Source of the DNA: an uncultured cyanobacterium
GTDB lineage: Bacteria; Cyanobacteriota; Cyanobacteriia; Cyanobacteriales; Microcystaceae
DNA length: 49,540 nt
NCBI GenBank assembly: GCA_903869185.1
Contig: CAIPYC010000171.1
Location: 1-49,540 of the forward strand
Direction: 5' to 3'
Each line of letters begins with the position of its first letter. The first letter of the stretch is position 1. Under the pieces are notes generated by a model. The model had not been told where the DNA came from. It did not search any database and saw only the letters and a program-made list of their open reading frames with translations. Position numbers and translations under genes: made by a program. Shown here one piece after another: positions 37,105 to 45,780 of this stretch.

Positions 37105-38117
37105 ATCAGTTGTCCATTCCCCTCGATTACCTCACCTATAGTATAGGATGAGATATTCCTACTTCTAAACCAATCTAGAACCTCTTCGACATTGGTCGGT
37201 GTGACAATCAAGGCATAACCAATGCCCATATTGAATGTATTAAACATCTCTAGTCTTGAGATATTACCCTTATGGGCAAGAAAGTCGAAAATTGGATCAG
37301 GAGTCCAAGTATTGGTATCTAGCCTAATAGACTGTCCTTTGTTCAGGCAGCGTGGTAGATTCTCAGGCAGTCCACCCCCAGTAATATGGGACATGGCTCG
37401 AATCCCGAATCCGAATCCAGCCCTTAAAGCTCCCAGCACTTCCTTGACGTAGATTCTGGTGGGACTGAGGCATATTTGAGATAAACTCAGTTCGTCAAAG
37501 ATTTTCTCATTCCAATCCAAATTATGCTGTTCGACAATCTTACGCACCAAACTATAGCCGTTGCTGTGTAATCCACTACTGGCAAGTCCTATCACAATAT
37601 CCCCGACTGAGACTTGCGAGCCATCCAATAGATTTTCTCTTTCAACAATACCAACTGCAAAGCCGGCAACGTCATACTCATTGGGCTTATAAAAGCCAGG
37701 CATTTCAGCAGTTTCCCCGCCTAAAAGAGCGCAGCCACTCTGACGACAGCCCTCGACTATTCCGGTGACCACCTCGGATAGCTGATCTGGATTTAGTTTT
37801 CCGGTAGCCAGATAGTCCAGAAAAAAAAGTGGCTCGGCTCCAGATGTCAAAATATCATTGACACACATTGCCACTAGATCTATTCCTATACTATTGTGAC
37901 AATCGACAGCCTGAGCGATTTTCAACTTAGTTCCAACACCATCAGTACCAGAAACCAGGACCGGCTTACTATATCCTGCTGGTAACTCAAAGTATCCTCC
38001 AAAACCGCCTAATCCGCCTATTACCTCAGGTCGGTAAGTACTTTCTACGGATTTACGAATCTTGTTTACAAAGGCCCTACCGGCTTCTACATCCACTCCA
38101 GCAGTTCTATAGTCCAT
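37086..38117 (-). CDS. purM: phosphoribosylformylglycinamidine cyclo-ligase (AIR synthetase)
   Basis: A 343-residue enzyme that closes the imidazole ring to give AIR in purine synthesis, using ATP. Family blocks are clear: [89 protein letters not shown], and [14 protein letters not shown]. Length is normal and all parts are present. It follows the secreted hypothetical gene by 10 bp on the same strand. Its last 19 bp overlap gcvH tail to tail. Confidence 0.97.
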   Translation of the reverse strand: MDYRTAGVDVEAGRAFVNKIRKSVESTYRPEVIGGLGGFGGYFELPAGYSKPVLVSGTDGVGTKLKIAQAVDCHNSIGIDLVAMCVNDILTSGAEPLFFLDYLATGKLNPDQLSEVVTGIVEGCRQSGCALLGGETAEMPGFYKPNEYDVAGFAVGIVERENLLDGSQVSVGDIVIGLASSGLHSNGYSLVRKIVEQHNLDWNEKIFDELSLSQICLSPTRIYVKEVLGALRAGFGFGIRAMSHITGGGLPENLPRCLNKGQSIRLDTNTWTPDPIFDFLAHKGNISRLEMFNTFNMGIGYALIVTPTNVEEVLDWFRSRNISSYTIGEVIEGNGQLIYSPST

Positions 38118-38127
38118 TTTCTCTCAA

Positions 38128-38628
38128 TCAAAAATTATATTTGGGTCTAGTGCGAAGTTCCAGTTGTAAATTGTAAGGCTCGACATAATTGAGACAGGGA
38201 ACCTTATCTGAACTTATATACTCGTTAACTAAAGGAGGGCGAACCGTAAGAAAAAGCTCACCATATTGAGCAATTGCCCGAAGTGAAGGCTCCTCTGTCC
38301 CTGTTCTAGGATCTAACAGAGGAATATTGAACGTACAATATCCTTGACGGATATCCCCTTGGGCTCTTACTTGGGATAAGATGCCATAATCTCTGGTTGT
38401 TACACCATTTAGACTGGTTACTCGATTATAGCCCCAGAGATTGATCTCAATAGCAGAGCAACTTGTAGTCGGCTTGAGAGGCAAGGCGGGATAAGGCAGT
38501 TGAACAATGCCACTGATCCCCGAGTTAGAACCATTACTCTGAGCCTTGGCTACCATCGGAAATAAAAACAATATAGCCAAAAGCACAGCAAAATGATTCA
38601 ATTTATTTGACAAAAAAATATGCTTCAT
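38128..38628 (-). CDS. secreted protein of unknown function
   Basis: A 166-residue protein I do not recognise. The N-terminus is a good signal peptide: basic start, hydrophobic FAVLLAILFLFPMVA and a likely cleavage after AKAQ near residue 30. The mature part is rich in Gly, Asn, Pro and Ser, has three cysteines (TTSCSAIEINLWGY, GYCTFNIP, KVPCLNYVEPY) and repeated aromatic/beta-like segments, which suggests a small periplasmic or outer-surface beta protein. It is encoded 10 bp upstream of purM, although no functional link is apparent. The ATG at 38628 directly precedes the signal sequence. Confidence 0.7.
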   Translation of the reverse strand: MKHIFLSNKLNHFAVLLAILFLFPMVAKAQSNGSNSGISGIVQLPYPALPLKPTTSCSAIEINLWGYNRVTSLNGVTTRDYGILSQVRAQGDIRQGYCTFNIPLLDPRTGTEEPSLRAIAQYGELFLTVRPPLVNEYISSDKVPCLNYVEPYNLQLELRTRPKYNF

Positions 38629-38681
38629 GCTTTCCTATAGTTTTATATCTCCATGATCTCATTATAAAAAGTATATAACCT

Positions 38682-38966
38682 ATGACACTTCCTTTACCGC
38701 AAGTTCCTCTCTATAATCACTCCCTCTCTTCGATAGAAAATTGGTTGAGTGATCTAGGCTGTCAGCAAGATCTAGAGAATCTACACTACTGGACTGTAGA
38801 TTATTCGGACAATCACTCAAACTGGAAAGCCAGAATAATCCTAGAAACCAAGGAAGTAACAGTGTGCTATCTAGGTGCTGCCGCTGATGGTTCTGATATC
38901 AGAAGATCATTTCAATATTCTCTCAGCAGGGAAGATATTGAAAATGCTATATTTTCAGGACCCTAA
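38682..38966 (+). CDS. DUF3143 family protein
   Basis: A 94-residue protein of a small, mainly cyanobacterial family of unknown function. The conserved pattern is visible: [19 protein letters not shown] near the start, then [30 protein letters not shown], and a C-terminal [18 protein letters not shown]. It has no membrane segment or signal peptide. It starts 53 bp from the divergent secreted hypothetical gene. Its TAA stop overlaps the carB stop (4 bp shared, convergent). Confidence 0.82.
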   Translation: MTLPLPQVPLYNHSLSSIENWLSDLGCQQDLENLHYWTVDYSDNHSNWKARIILETKEVTVCYLGAAADGSDIRRSFQYSLSREDIENAIFSGP

Positions 38967-41900
38967 ACCGGATTCATATAATCCTGTAGAGCCTTTACAT
39001 CAAGAGGATGAGAACTTAAGGAGTGAAGGGCTGCAACTGTAGCCTTGGCGCCGGCAATGGTTGTTATAATTGGCAATTTATAATCAAGAGCCATACGACG
39101 AATGCTGCGACCATCACCTTTTCCATCCTCTCCATCAGGTGTATTGATAATAAATTGAATCTTTTGATTTTTAATCGAATCAATAATGTGAGGACGACCT
39201 TCATGCAGCTTATAAATCAGATCAACTTCTATACCGTTGTCCAGAAGAGTCTTTCTCGTTCCACTAGTAGAGACAATTTTAAAACCTAGATCAATAAGAG
39301 CCAAAACCACAGGAATAATTGCCTGCTTATGACGATCGCTGACTGAAACAAAAACTGTACCAGTTGTCGGCAGATTGACGCTTGCTGCTATTTCAGCTTT
39401 AGCAAAAGCCCGACCGAAGTCACTGTCTATTCCCATCACTTCACCGGTAGATCTCATTTCAGGACCTAAAAGTGTATCAGCTCCCGGGAATTTATTAAAT
39501 GGCAGTACGGCCTCTTTGACCGTAACGTGTCTGACCACTGGTTCTTTCGTAAAATTGAGAGATTCAAGAGTTCTACCGGACATCACCAAAGATGCCATTT
39601 TGGCCAGAGGTACTCCAATAGTTTTAGAGACAAAGGGAACAGTTCGAGAAGCTCGCGGATTGGCTTCTAGGATATAAACCTGTTCGCCTTGAACGGCATA
39701 CTGGATGTTCATTAGTCCAACTACATCAAGTGCCCTGGCTAAATTGGTTGTCCAATTGCGGATAGTGGACACAACATTGTCTGACAAAGTGACATAGGGA
39801 ATAGAACAGGCCGAATCACCTGAGTGTATTCCAGCTTCTTCTATATGCTCCATAATTGCACCGATCACCACCATTCCTGTATGGTCACAGAGGCAATCAA
39901 CATCTACTTCGATAGCATTTTCCAAGAACTTATCAATCAATATGGGATGATCTGGCTCGACCTGAACAGCATAGGTCATGTACCGCTGTAGCTCTTGATC
40001 TGAGTAAACTATCTCCATGGCTCTGCCACCTAGTACGTAAGAGGGTCTAACCACAACAGGATAGCCAATCTTTCTAGATACATTGAGAGAATCCCGATAG
40101 TTCCTGGCAATCCCATTAGCAGGCTGAACAATGTTCAAGTCATGCAAAATCTCTTGAAAACGCTCCCGATTCTCAGCCTTGTCAATGGAATCAGGTGAAG
40201 TACCCCAAATCTTGGTTGGCAGATCGCAATCGAGAGATGTTAGATATTTTTCAATAGGGATAGCCAGTTTCAGTGGTGTCTGTCCACCAAATTGAACAAT
40301 GATTCCATCTGGTCTCTCTGCTTCAATAATGTTGAGAACATCTTCTCTAGTGAGAGGCTCAAAATAAAGTCTATCACTGGTATCGTAATCGGTTGATACG
40401 GTTTCGGGATTGGAGTTGACCATGATTGTTTCATAGCCAGCAGCACTGAGTGAGAAAGCGGCATGACAACAACAATAGTCAAATTCTATCCCTTGACCTA
40501 TGCGATTTGGACCACCTCCAAGGATCATCACCTTGGATTTGGTAGATGCAGTTACTTCAGTTTCTCCGCGTTCGTAAGTGGAGTAGTAATAGGGAGTGGA
40601 TGCTTCAAACTCTGCAGCACAGGTATCAACGGATTTGTAAACCGGAATCACCCCAAGTTGTTTGCGGTATGTGCGAACACGATCTTCATTTGTATTGGTG
40701 GCAAAGGCAATCTGGCGATCGCTAAAGCCTTTTTGTTTGACCTGCCACATGGCTTCATCGTCGATGGATTCCAATGGAGTTTGTTTGAGGAAAAGCTCAA
40801 CTTCAAGGAGATCCTGCATTTTATCTAAAAACCAGATATCAATTCTCGACAATTCATTGATTTCCTCAACTGTCATACCCAACTTGAGCGCTTGATAAAT
40901 GACAAAGATGCGCTCAGGGCTGGGAGTTCTCAAGCTGGATTTGATTTGAGAAAGATTAGGTAAGATCTCCTCAATGTCGCAGCCAAAGCCAAAGCGACCT
41001 ATTTCCAAGGATCTTAATGCTTTCTGCAAGGATTCCTGGAAGGTACGGCCAATCGCCATAGCTTCTCCTACTGATTTCATTTGAGTGGTAAGAGTCGGTT
41101 CACTTCCAGGGAATTTCTCAAAAGCAAAACGTGGTACTTTGGTGACTACATAATCTATGGTTGGCTCAAAGGAAGCAGGGGTTTTTTTGGTAATATCATT
41201 GGCAATCTCATCGAGAGTATAGCCAATTGCCAGTTTGGCTGCAAATTTGGCAATTGGAAAACCCGTTGCTTTGGATGCCAAAGCAGAAGATCTAGAGACA
41301 CGGGGATTCATTTCAATGACAATCACATCACCATTAGCTGGATTGACTGAAAATTGGATATTAGAACCACCGGTTTCTACACCTATTTCACGAATGATGG
41401 ACTTAGAATAGTCTCTCAATCTTTGGTATTCTTTATCGGTCAAGGTTTGGGCAGGAGCTACGGTGATTGAATCGCCAGTATGAACCCCCATAGGATCGAG
41501 GTTTTCAATTGAGCAGATGATCATAACGTTGTCAGCCAAATCCCTCATTACTTCGAGTTCATATTCTTTCCAGCCAATGAGAGATTTCTCAACAAGAATC
41601 TGAGAATTGGGAGAACAGTCTAGACCATAGGCCGCCATTTCCTCATATTCTTCCTGGTTGTAGGCGATGCCTCCCCCAGTTCCCCCAAGTGTATAAGCAG
41701 GTCTGATAATCAGAGGATAGGAACCAATTTGCAGGGCAATAGACTTGGCTTCATCAATATTGTTAGCAATACCGGATGGGCAGATAGGTACTCCAATCCG
41801 GTTCATGGCGTTTTTAAAAAGTTCACGATCTTCTGCCATCTCAATTGCCGGTAGCTTGGCACCGATCAATTCAACTTTGTACTTTTCTAAAGCTCCATTT

Positions 41901-42211
41901 TTGGCAAGAGCTACTGCCAAATTCAATGCAGTCTGTCCACCCATAGTAGGTAGCATTGCATCAGGGCGCTCTTTAGCGATGATTTTTTCTACTATTTCAG
42001 TCGTAAGAGGCTCTATATAGGTTCTATTAGCCATATCAGGATCAGTCATGATAGAGGCAGGGTTAGAATTAACCAGGATCACCTCATAACCTTCCTCTCG
42101 CAACGCCTTGCAGGCTTGGGTACCTGAATAGTCGAATTCACAAGCCTGTCCAATTACGATTGGACCTGAACCTAAAAGTAAGATCTTTTGTATGTCGTTG
42201 CGGCGTGGCAT
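38963..42211 (-). CDS. carB: carbamoyl-phosphate synthase large subunit
   Basis: A 1082-residue enzyme that makes carbamoyl phosphate from bicarbonate, ammonia and ATP for arginine and pyrimidines. Two homologous ATP-grasp halves are visible, each starting with a GSGP/GGGP loop ([40 protein letters not shown]) and with the paired blocks [17 protein letters not shown] and [17 protein letters not shown]. The C-terminal MGS-like regulatory domain follows ([32 protein letters not shown]). The frame extends to a TTG at 42241, but ATG 42211 ([14 protein letters not shown]) matches the family's N-terminus and length. It contains the only exact HIP1 octamer I found (40715-40722). Confidence 0.97.
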   Translation of the reverse strand: MPRRNDIQKILLLGSGPIVIGQACEFDYSGTQACKALREEGYEVILVNSNPASIMTDPDMANRTYIEPLTTEIVEKIIAKERPDAMLPTMGGQTALNLAVALAKNGALEKYKVELIGAKLPAIEMAEDRELFKNAMNRIGVPICPSGIANNIDEAKSIALQIGSYPLIIRPAYTLGGTGGGIAYNQEEYEEMAAYGLDCSPNSQILVEKSLIGWKEYELEVMRDLADNVMIICSIENLDPMGVHTGDSITVAPAQTLTDKEYQRLRDYSKSIIREIGVETGGSNIQFSVNPANGDVIVIEMNPRVSRSSALASKATGFPIAKFAAKLAIGYTLDEIANDITKKTPASFEPTIDYVVTKVPRFAFEKFPGSEPTLTTQMKSVGEAMAIGRTFQESLQKALRSLEIGRFGFGCDIEEILPNLSQIKSSLRTPSPERIFVIYQALKLGMTVEEINELSRIDIWFLDKMQDLLEVELFLKQTPLESIDDEAMWQVKQKGFSDRQIAFATNTNEDRVRTYRKQLGVIPVYKSVDTCAAEFEASTPYYYSTYERGETEVTASTKSKVMILGGGPNRIGQGIEFDYCCCHAAFSLSAAGYETIMVNSNPETVSTDYDTSDRLYFEPLTREDVLNIIEAERPDGIIVQFGGQTPLKLAIPIEKYLTSLDCDLPTKIWGTSPDSIDKAENRERFQEILHDLNIVQPANGIARNYRDSLNVSRKIGYPVVVRPSYVLGGRAMEIVYSDQELQRYMTYAVQVEPDHPILIDKFLENAIEVDVDCLCDHTGMVVIGAIMEHIEEAGIHSGDSACSIPYVTLSDNVVSTIRNWTTNLARALDVVGLMNIQYAVQGEQVYILEANPRASRTVPFVSKTIGVPLAKMASLVMSGRTLESLNFTKEPVVRHVTVKEAVLPFNKFPGADTLLGPEMRSTGEVMGIDSDFGRAFAKAEIAASVNLPTTGTVFVSVSDRHKQAIIPVVLALIDLGFKIVSTSGTRKTLLDNGIEVDLIYKLHEGRPHIIDSIKNQKIQFIINTPDGEDGKGDGRSIRRMALDYKLPIITTIAGAKATVAALHSLSSHPLDVKALQDYMNPV

Positions 42212-42264
42212 AATTTTATCTTTTTGTGGCTTGACTACCAAGCTGCAATCATTTTTAGTGTATA

Positions 42265-42270
42265 ATTATA
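42265..42270 (-). promoter_or_regulatory. possible -10 element of carB
   Basis: Read on the minus strand this is TATAAT, 53 bases ahead of the carB ATG. The overlapping plus-strand TATAAT (42261-42266) makes the site symmetric, so direction is uncertain. No good -35 box is seen. Confidence 0.35.
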
Positions 42271-42501
42271 ACATATTTGGTTTGATTCTAACTAAAGTCT
42301 TTTTTTCGGCGCTTTGCACCCAAATCTCAAAACACAATTAATAAACTCATTGATCTGGCAATCTTAATTAGCTGTCCATTACATTTCCGCAATTGGTTTG
42401 CTTATTGCTGTCATTTTACGTCCTAGTCTGGATGGTTCTTGAGTTTTTGTGTTTTTTGGTTTCACACAATACTGTAAGGCAGCTTCATTGGCAACTGATG
42501 T

Positions 42502-42519
42502 ACTTCAAGGACTTGAAGT
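42502..42519. promoter_or_regulatory. 18-bp palindrome, possible operator
   Basis: ACTTCAAG and CTTGAAGT form 8-bp perfect arms around the 2-bp centre GA. The short centre is typical of a dimeric-protein operator rather than an RNA hairpin. It lies 136 bp upstream of the gene at 42656 and 290 bp upstream of carB. Confidence 0.4.
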
Positions 42520-42655
42520 TCGTTAAACTAGAGATAGGGGTTTGGTGCTGAATATTGCTTTACTTTGATTTCAGCTTATTGTCCGCTCCCTTTTCTGTTA
42601 TTCCTTAACCCGAACTGACGTTAAGATAGTAAATAGCTAACTAGGATGATCTCTT

Positions 42656-42931
42656 ATGTCTTTCCAAAATGATCCAAGCAATTTAGAATTAGCCCAGTCT
42701 CTAGCCCAACGGATGATCATAGAACCCAACGACTGGCATCGACTCAAGGCGAATCGTCAGGCGCAATGCTTACAACAAATAACAGCTGGACTAGTCTTCC
42801 TACTCAAAGGAGAACATCTTGAATCATTAACCAGGCTAAGGCAGGCTGTTGCTTGGCTCGAGGGCTCTATCTCGCCACCGCCATGTCCAACACATGGTCA
42901 AGTCCAGACAAAAAGAATCGAGAAGTCCTAA
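42656..42931 (+). CDS. small conserved cyanobacterial protein (DUF6439-like)
   Basis: A 91-residue protein. The conserved part, about residues 10-82, is mostly helical: LAQSLAQRMIIEPNDWHRLK, NRQAQCLQQITAGLVFLLKG, LTRLRQAVAWLEGSISPPPC. I recall a cyanobacterial family with the pattern DWHRLK...NRQA...SISPPPCPTHG, which I believe is DUF6439, but the number should be checked. No function is known. It is not membrane-bound. Its last 65 bp lie antisense to the 3' end of the anti-sigma-type gene, including the segment encoding the conserved PPPCPTHG. Confidence 0.7.
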   Translation: MSFQNDPSNLELAQSLAQRMIIEPNDWHRLKANRQAQCLQQITAGLVFLLKGEHLESLTRLRQAVAWLEGSISPPPCPTHGQVQTKRIEKS

Positions 42932-43367
42932 AATTGGCCGATGGCTTACTGATCTTCTTGTAAAGTGTCAACTGACCAGTATTACAATCCCAGCAAACCT
43001 TATCGAAAACCTTTGCTAATATACATAGTCCCCTACCATTTTCAGAATCTTGGGGGGGGAAATCGTTGCAATCAATATTATTAATCTTGAATTGTGAAAC
43101 GTCCATAAAACCCTGATCAGAAATAACCCAAAGCAGAGTATTTCTAGTTGCAGAAAATTGAACGCAAACCGTCTTACCAGGGTCTAAACTATTGCCGTGA
43201 CTGACAGCGTTGACTAGGGCCTCCTGTAAGCCGAGCCGTAAATCATCTCGCATTGCACAGGGAATAGAAAGTAGAAGTATGTCTAAAATCGGGTGGAGAT
43301 AAAGCGTAGAAGCAAAACTGATCTTACTGCAGATTTTCCCGCTAGGCGGGATAGAAATCGAGATCAC
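42867..43367 (-). CDS. anti-sigma-factor-type ATP-binding protein (RsbW/SpoIIAB-like HATPase)
   Basis: A 166-residue protein with a GHKL ATPase fold and no other domain. The N box is LGLQEALVNAVSHGNSLDPG and the later ATP-binding glycines lie in ENGRGLCILAKVFDKV, with SDQGF at the G1 position. These single-domain kinases bind and inactivate a sigma factor or phosphorylate an anti-sigma antagonist (partner switching). No sigma factor or antagonist gene is adjacent. The start is GTG 43367. A C-terminal extension of about 25 residues (after LTLYKKIS) is encoded in the part that overlaps the 42656 gene. Confidence 0.8.
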   Translation of the reverse strand: MISISIPPSGKICSKISFASTLYLHPILDILLLSIPCAMRDDLRLGLQEALVNAVSHGNSLDPGKTVCVQFSATRNTLLWVISDQGFMDVSQFKINNIDCNDFPPQDSENGRGLCILAKVFDKVCWDCNTGQLTLYKKISKPSANFRTSRFFLSGLDHVLDMAVAR

Positions 43368-43468
43368 AGGACATCCCCTAAATTAAGGTTTTAGTTAGTG
43401 GTCTTGAATGGATTCTATTTAGACAGAATTAACAACTGCACCCTTTATATAATCCGATTTTAGCATGA

Positions 43469-44827
43469 TTATTGTGCCTTCAAAAATACAATAGATTCCA
43501 CATGAGTAGTCTGCGGGAACAAGTCAGCACTCTGAATGCGAGTGATCTTATAATTCCCTGTTTGAGTTAAAAGCTTGAGATCCCTTGCTAGAGTTGGAGG
43601 TTGACAACTTACATAGACCAGGCGCGAGGCCATTATTTGACATAACTGTTCAATTACCTCAAAAGAACAGCCCTTGCGAGGTGGATCCAGAATTATCACA
43701 TCAGGTTTAATCTCTAGATTGGGTAGAATTTCCTCAACCTTACCCTGATAGAAAGTGACATTATCAATCTGATTTGCTTGAGCATTGTAATATGCTCGCT
43801 CAAGAGCAGACTCTTGGATTTCAATTCCGATTGCTTTAGCGACAAGACGGGCGATTGGTAGTGTGAAAGTACCTATTCCACAATAGGCATCTAAAACGGT
43901 CTCAGTTCCTTTTAGCTGGAGTTCTTCTATGATTATTTTCAACATCAATTCAGCCATCTCTGTATTGATTTGAAAAAATGTATCAGATCCCAGCTGTAAT
44001 TCCAAATCGGCAAATATTTCTCTGACGTAGGGTTTACCAGAGACAGAGTAGGTTTTTGGTCCAAATATCCTATTGCCCTTGCTCTGATTGATATTGAGAT
44101 TTACCCCTATCAAGTTAGGGTATTTTGATAACCATTTTTCTGCCTGTTCTTGCAAATCGGGTACATTTCCATCCGAAGAGACCAGGGTCAAAAGAACTTC
44201 ACCAGTCCTGCGTCCAATTAACATAGAAAGATGTCGTAGGAGTCCGGTATGCGTTTTTTCATCATATATGGACCAATTACGCCTTTGGATATCTTGTTTA
44301 ATTTCAGTTAGGAGTAAATTAAAATGTACGTCTTGGACAGGACATTGATTTAGATTGACTATATGATGACTTTTTGATTGATAATAGCCGGCCTGCAGCG
44401 CCCCCGACGCCGATCTTCCAAGTGGGTAGGTCACCCTGTTACGATACCCTAAAGATTCTTTTGATTTGAGAATTGGAGAAAATGGCAAATCGTCAATAAC
44501 CAAGCCACCAATTCTTCGTAAAGCTTGCTTGAGATGATCTTCTTTTAGTTGACCTTGGTAAAGATCACTTATATGTTGCCACTGACACCCACCACACTTG
44601 TCGGCAACGATGCAGCGAGGACGTTCTCTATATTGTGAAGGACGTAAGATTTCCAAAACCACAGATCGGGCATACTCATCTTTGAGATATTCTAAACGAA
44701 CTCTGGCTAGATCACCGGTAACTGTATTGGGAACAAACACTACCCTGTCTTGATAGCGACCAACTCCCTCGCCACTATTGCTGACATCGGTTATTTCAAG
44801 TTCAAGAACTACGCCTTGTTGCCACAT
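43469..44827 (-). CDS. rlmD: 23S rRNA (uracil-C5)-methyltransferase RlmD
   Basis: A 452-residue SAM-dependent RNA methyltransferase of the RumA family. It starts with a TRAM RNA-binding domain (LEITDVSNSGEGVGRYQDRV), followed by the iron-sulfur cysteines (CIVADKCGGCQWQH), the SAM motif VLDAYCGIGTFTLPIA, LDPPRKGC, and the catalytic cysteine block YVSCQPPTLARDL. The frame is open to 44965, but the extra 46 codons run through the tRNA-Glu gene, so ATG 44827 (MWQQGVVLELEI) is the true start. U1939-type specificity is inferred from the family; U747-type cannot be excluded. Confidence 0.9.
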   Translation of the reverse strand: MWQQGVVLELEITDVSNSGEGVGRYQDRVVFVPNTVTGDLARVRLEYLKDEYARSVVLEILRPSQYRERPRCIVADKCGGCQWQHISDLYQGQLKEDHLKQALRRIGGLVIDDLPFSPILKSKESLGYRNRVTYPLGRSASGALQAGYYQSKSHHIVNLNQCPVQDVHFNLLLTEIKQDIQRRNWSIYDEKTHTGLLRHLSMLIGRRTGEVLLTLVSSDGNVPDLQEQAEKWLSKYPNLIGVNLNINQSKGNRIFGPKTYSVSGKPYVREIFADLELQLGSDTFFQINTEMAELMLKIIIEELQLKGTETVLDAYCGIGTFTLPIARLVAKAIGIEIQESALERAYYNAQANQIDNVTFYQGKVEEILPNLEIKPDVIILDPPRKGCSFEVIEQLCQIMASRLVYVSCQPPTLARDLKLLTQTGNYKITRIQSADLFPQTTHVESIVFLKAQ

Positions 44828-44884
44828 ATTATTTATTATCCAAAAACATAAAGGAGGCAGATATACATCTACCTCCGAGTAAAA

Positions 44885-44957
44885 TAGCCCCAAGGGAATT
44901 CGAATCCCTGTCTTCTCCGTGAAAGGGAGACGTCCTAGGCCTCTAGACGATGGGGCC
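44885..44957 (-). tRNA. trnE: tRNA-Glu (UUC)
   Basis: On the minus strand the 73 bases fold as a tRNA: acceptor GGCCCCA pairs with TGGGGCT (with the G1-U72 pair normal for cyanobacterial and chloroplast tRNA-Glu) and A73; the D arm is CGTCTAGAGGCCTAGGACG-like; the anticodon loop is CTTTCAC giving UUC; the T arm contains GATTCGAATTC. CCA is not encoded. In cyanobacteria this tRNA also supplies glutamate for haem and chlorophyll synthesis through glutamyl-tRNA reductase. It lies 57 bp before rlmD. Confidence 0.96.
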
Positions 44958-45020
44958 AAGCTCACATTTTCTTATTGTAAAGCCGATCTTGATTTTCTGT
45001 CAAGTAACTTGCTAGGGTAA

Positions 45021-45164
45021 TCAGGGCAATCGCACACTTTTGTTAACATTATACCTACCTTGAAGGAGTTAGAAGATATATTTGAACTGTCAGAATGGAA
45101 ACAAACTCAATTCTATAAAGATACAAAACTTGAAGGTCTTTAAGAGGGTAAATTAAAAACAATA
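45021..45164 (+). pseudogene. remnant of an Rpn-family recombination-promoting nuclease / putative transposase
   Basis: In one frame the text reads IIPTLKELEDIFELSEWKQT, then QFYKDTKLEGL, a TAA stop (45141-45143), and EGKLKTI. This resembles the C-terminal tail of the PD-(D/E)XK nuclease proteins abundant in cyanobacteria, which end in a pattern like LSREEIEAMLGLxxLKQTRFYQEAKEEGRQEGKLE. Only about 45 codons survive, with an in-frame stop and a stop just upstream (45018). The catalytic domain is absent, so it is a decayed fragment. Identification rests on the tail pattern alone. Confidence 0.5.
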
Positions 45165-45225
45165 TTTGCTCACAACCCCAAAAGCCCCTGTCTCCTTGTG
45201 GGATACCTGATTTAGGGAGAAGCCT

Positions 45226-45759
45226 TTAAGCTCTTTTCTTTTTGAGATATCTCAAACCAATAAATAGTGGCACACCCAACATGAAGCCCTGTTCCGGGGA
45301 AAATTCAAAGGGGACGGTTGGTTGCGGTGGGGGTTAGTTTGGATGTTAGGATGACCCAATTATCATCCTGATCATAGCTATACGCATACGGTCCACTCGA
45401 CCCAAATACCCTAGTATTTTTTCCACTACTTTTGGCATATTCAAATCCGTTATCGTTGACCAATATCGGTGAGCTACTTGTTCCGTTCCACTTGATGGTT
45501 TGCGATGCAATACCCCAATAATTTGATAAACCAGTAATTGTCTCTGCCGAACCGCCATTAGGTGTATACGTTCCTGCAATATCCGATATTGTATATATAT
45601 CTGTATCTGTGGTGTTGAAGGTAGTTCCGTCGGTAGTGAACGTCCCGATAGCTTGTCCACCATAATCATCCGTATACGACCAGTTCCAAGGCAGGGCATG
45701 TGTCGGGGCACAAAGTGCGAGGCTGCTCTTTCAAAAAAACCAGGTTTTTGGAGTGACAT
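45226..45759 (-). pseudogene. secreted exosortase-substrate protein with PFExSP-type C-terminal sorting signal, broken by two frameshifts
   Basis: The parts lie in three frames on the minus strand. An ATG at 45759 opens MSLQKPGFF. The next frame gives a signal-peptide end (SSLALCAPTHA), then a mature domain from about 45690 to a TGA at 45305-45307: WNWSYTDDYGGQAIGTFTTD, YTISDIAGTY, ETITGLSNYW, IKWNGTSSSPILVNDNGF, SSGPYAYSY. A third frame gives PTVPFEFSPEQG, a hydrophobic FMLGVPLFIGL and the basic end KKKRA, stopping at 45226. That is a complete PEP-CTERM-like tripartite tail. Dropping one C from the run at 45329-45333 joins domain and tail; one missing base near 45712-45733 explains the other break. 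It lies 21 bp after the preceding minus-strand gene. Confidence 0.75.
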
Positions 45760-45780
45760 TGTTTGCTTTTTTAAAAAGAT

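Larger units (their letters stand above)
42212..42655. other. 444-bp intergenic region upstream of carB and the 42656 gene
   Basis: This is the longest stretch without a gene. It is the divergent control region for carB (minus) and the small conserved gene (plus). It holds TATAAT on both strands around 42261-42270 and a near-perfect palindrome at 42502-42519. I see no ORF of significance and no tRNA-like or rho-independent terminator structure. A structured leader or small RNA cannot be excluded by eye. Confidence 0.5.

Noticed and set aside
44828-44965. N-terminal extension of RlmD up to 44965
   Set aside because: The extra codons run through the tRNA-Glu gene, and the TRAM domain starts normally at ATG 44827.
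45346-45759. A 137-residue open frame on the minus strand taken as one intact protein
   Set aside because: Only its first few codons look real. The rest is a shadow of the secreted domain, which reads sensibly in another frame (WNWSYTDDYGG onward) and joins a sorting tail.
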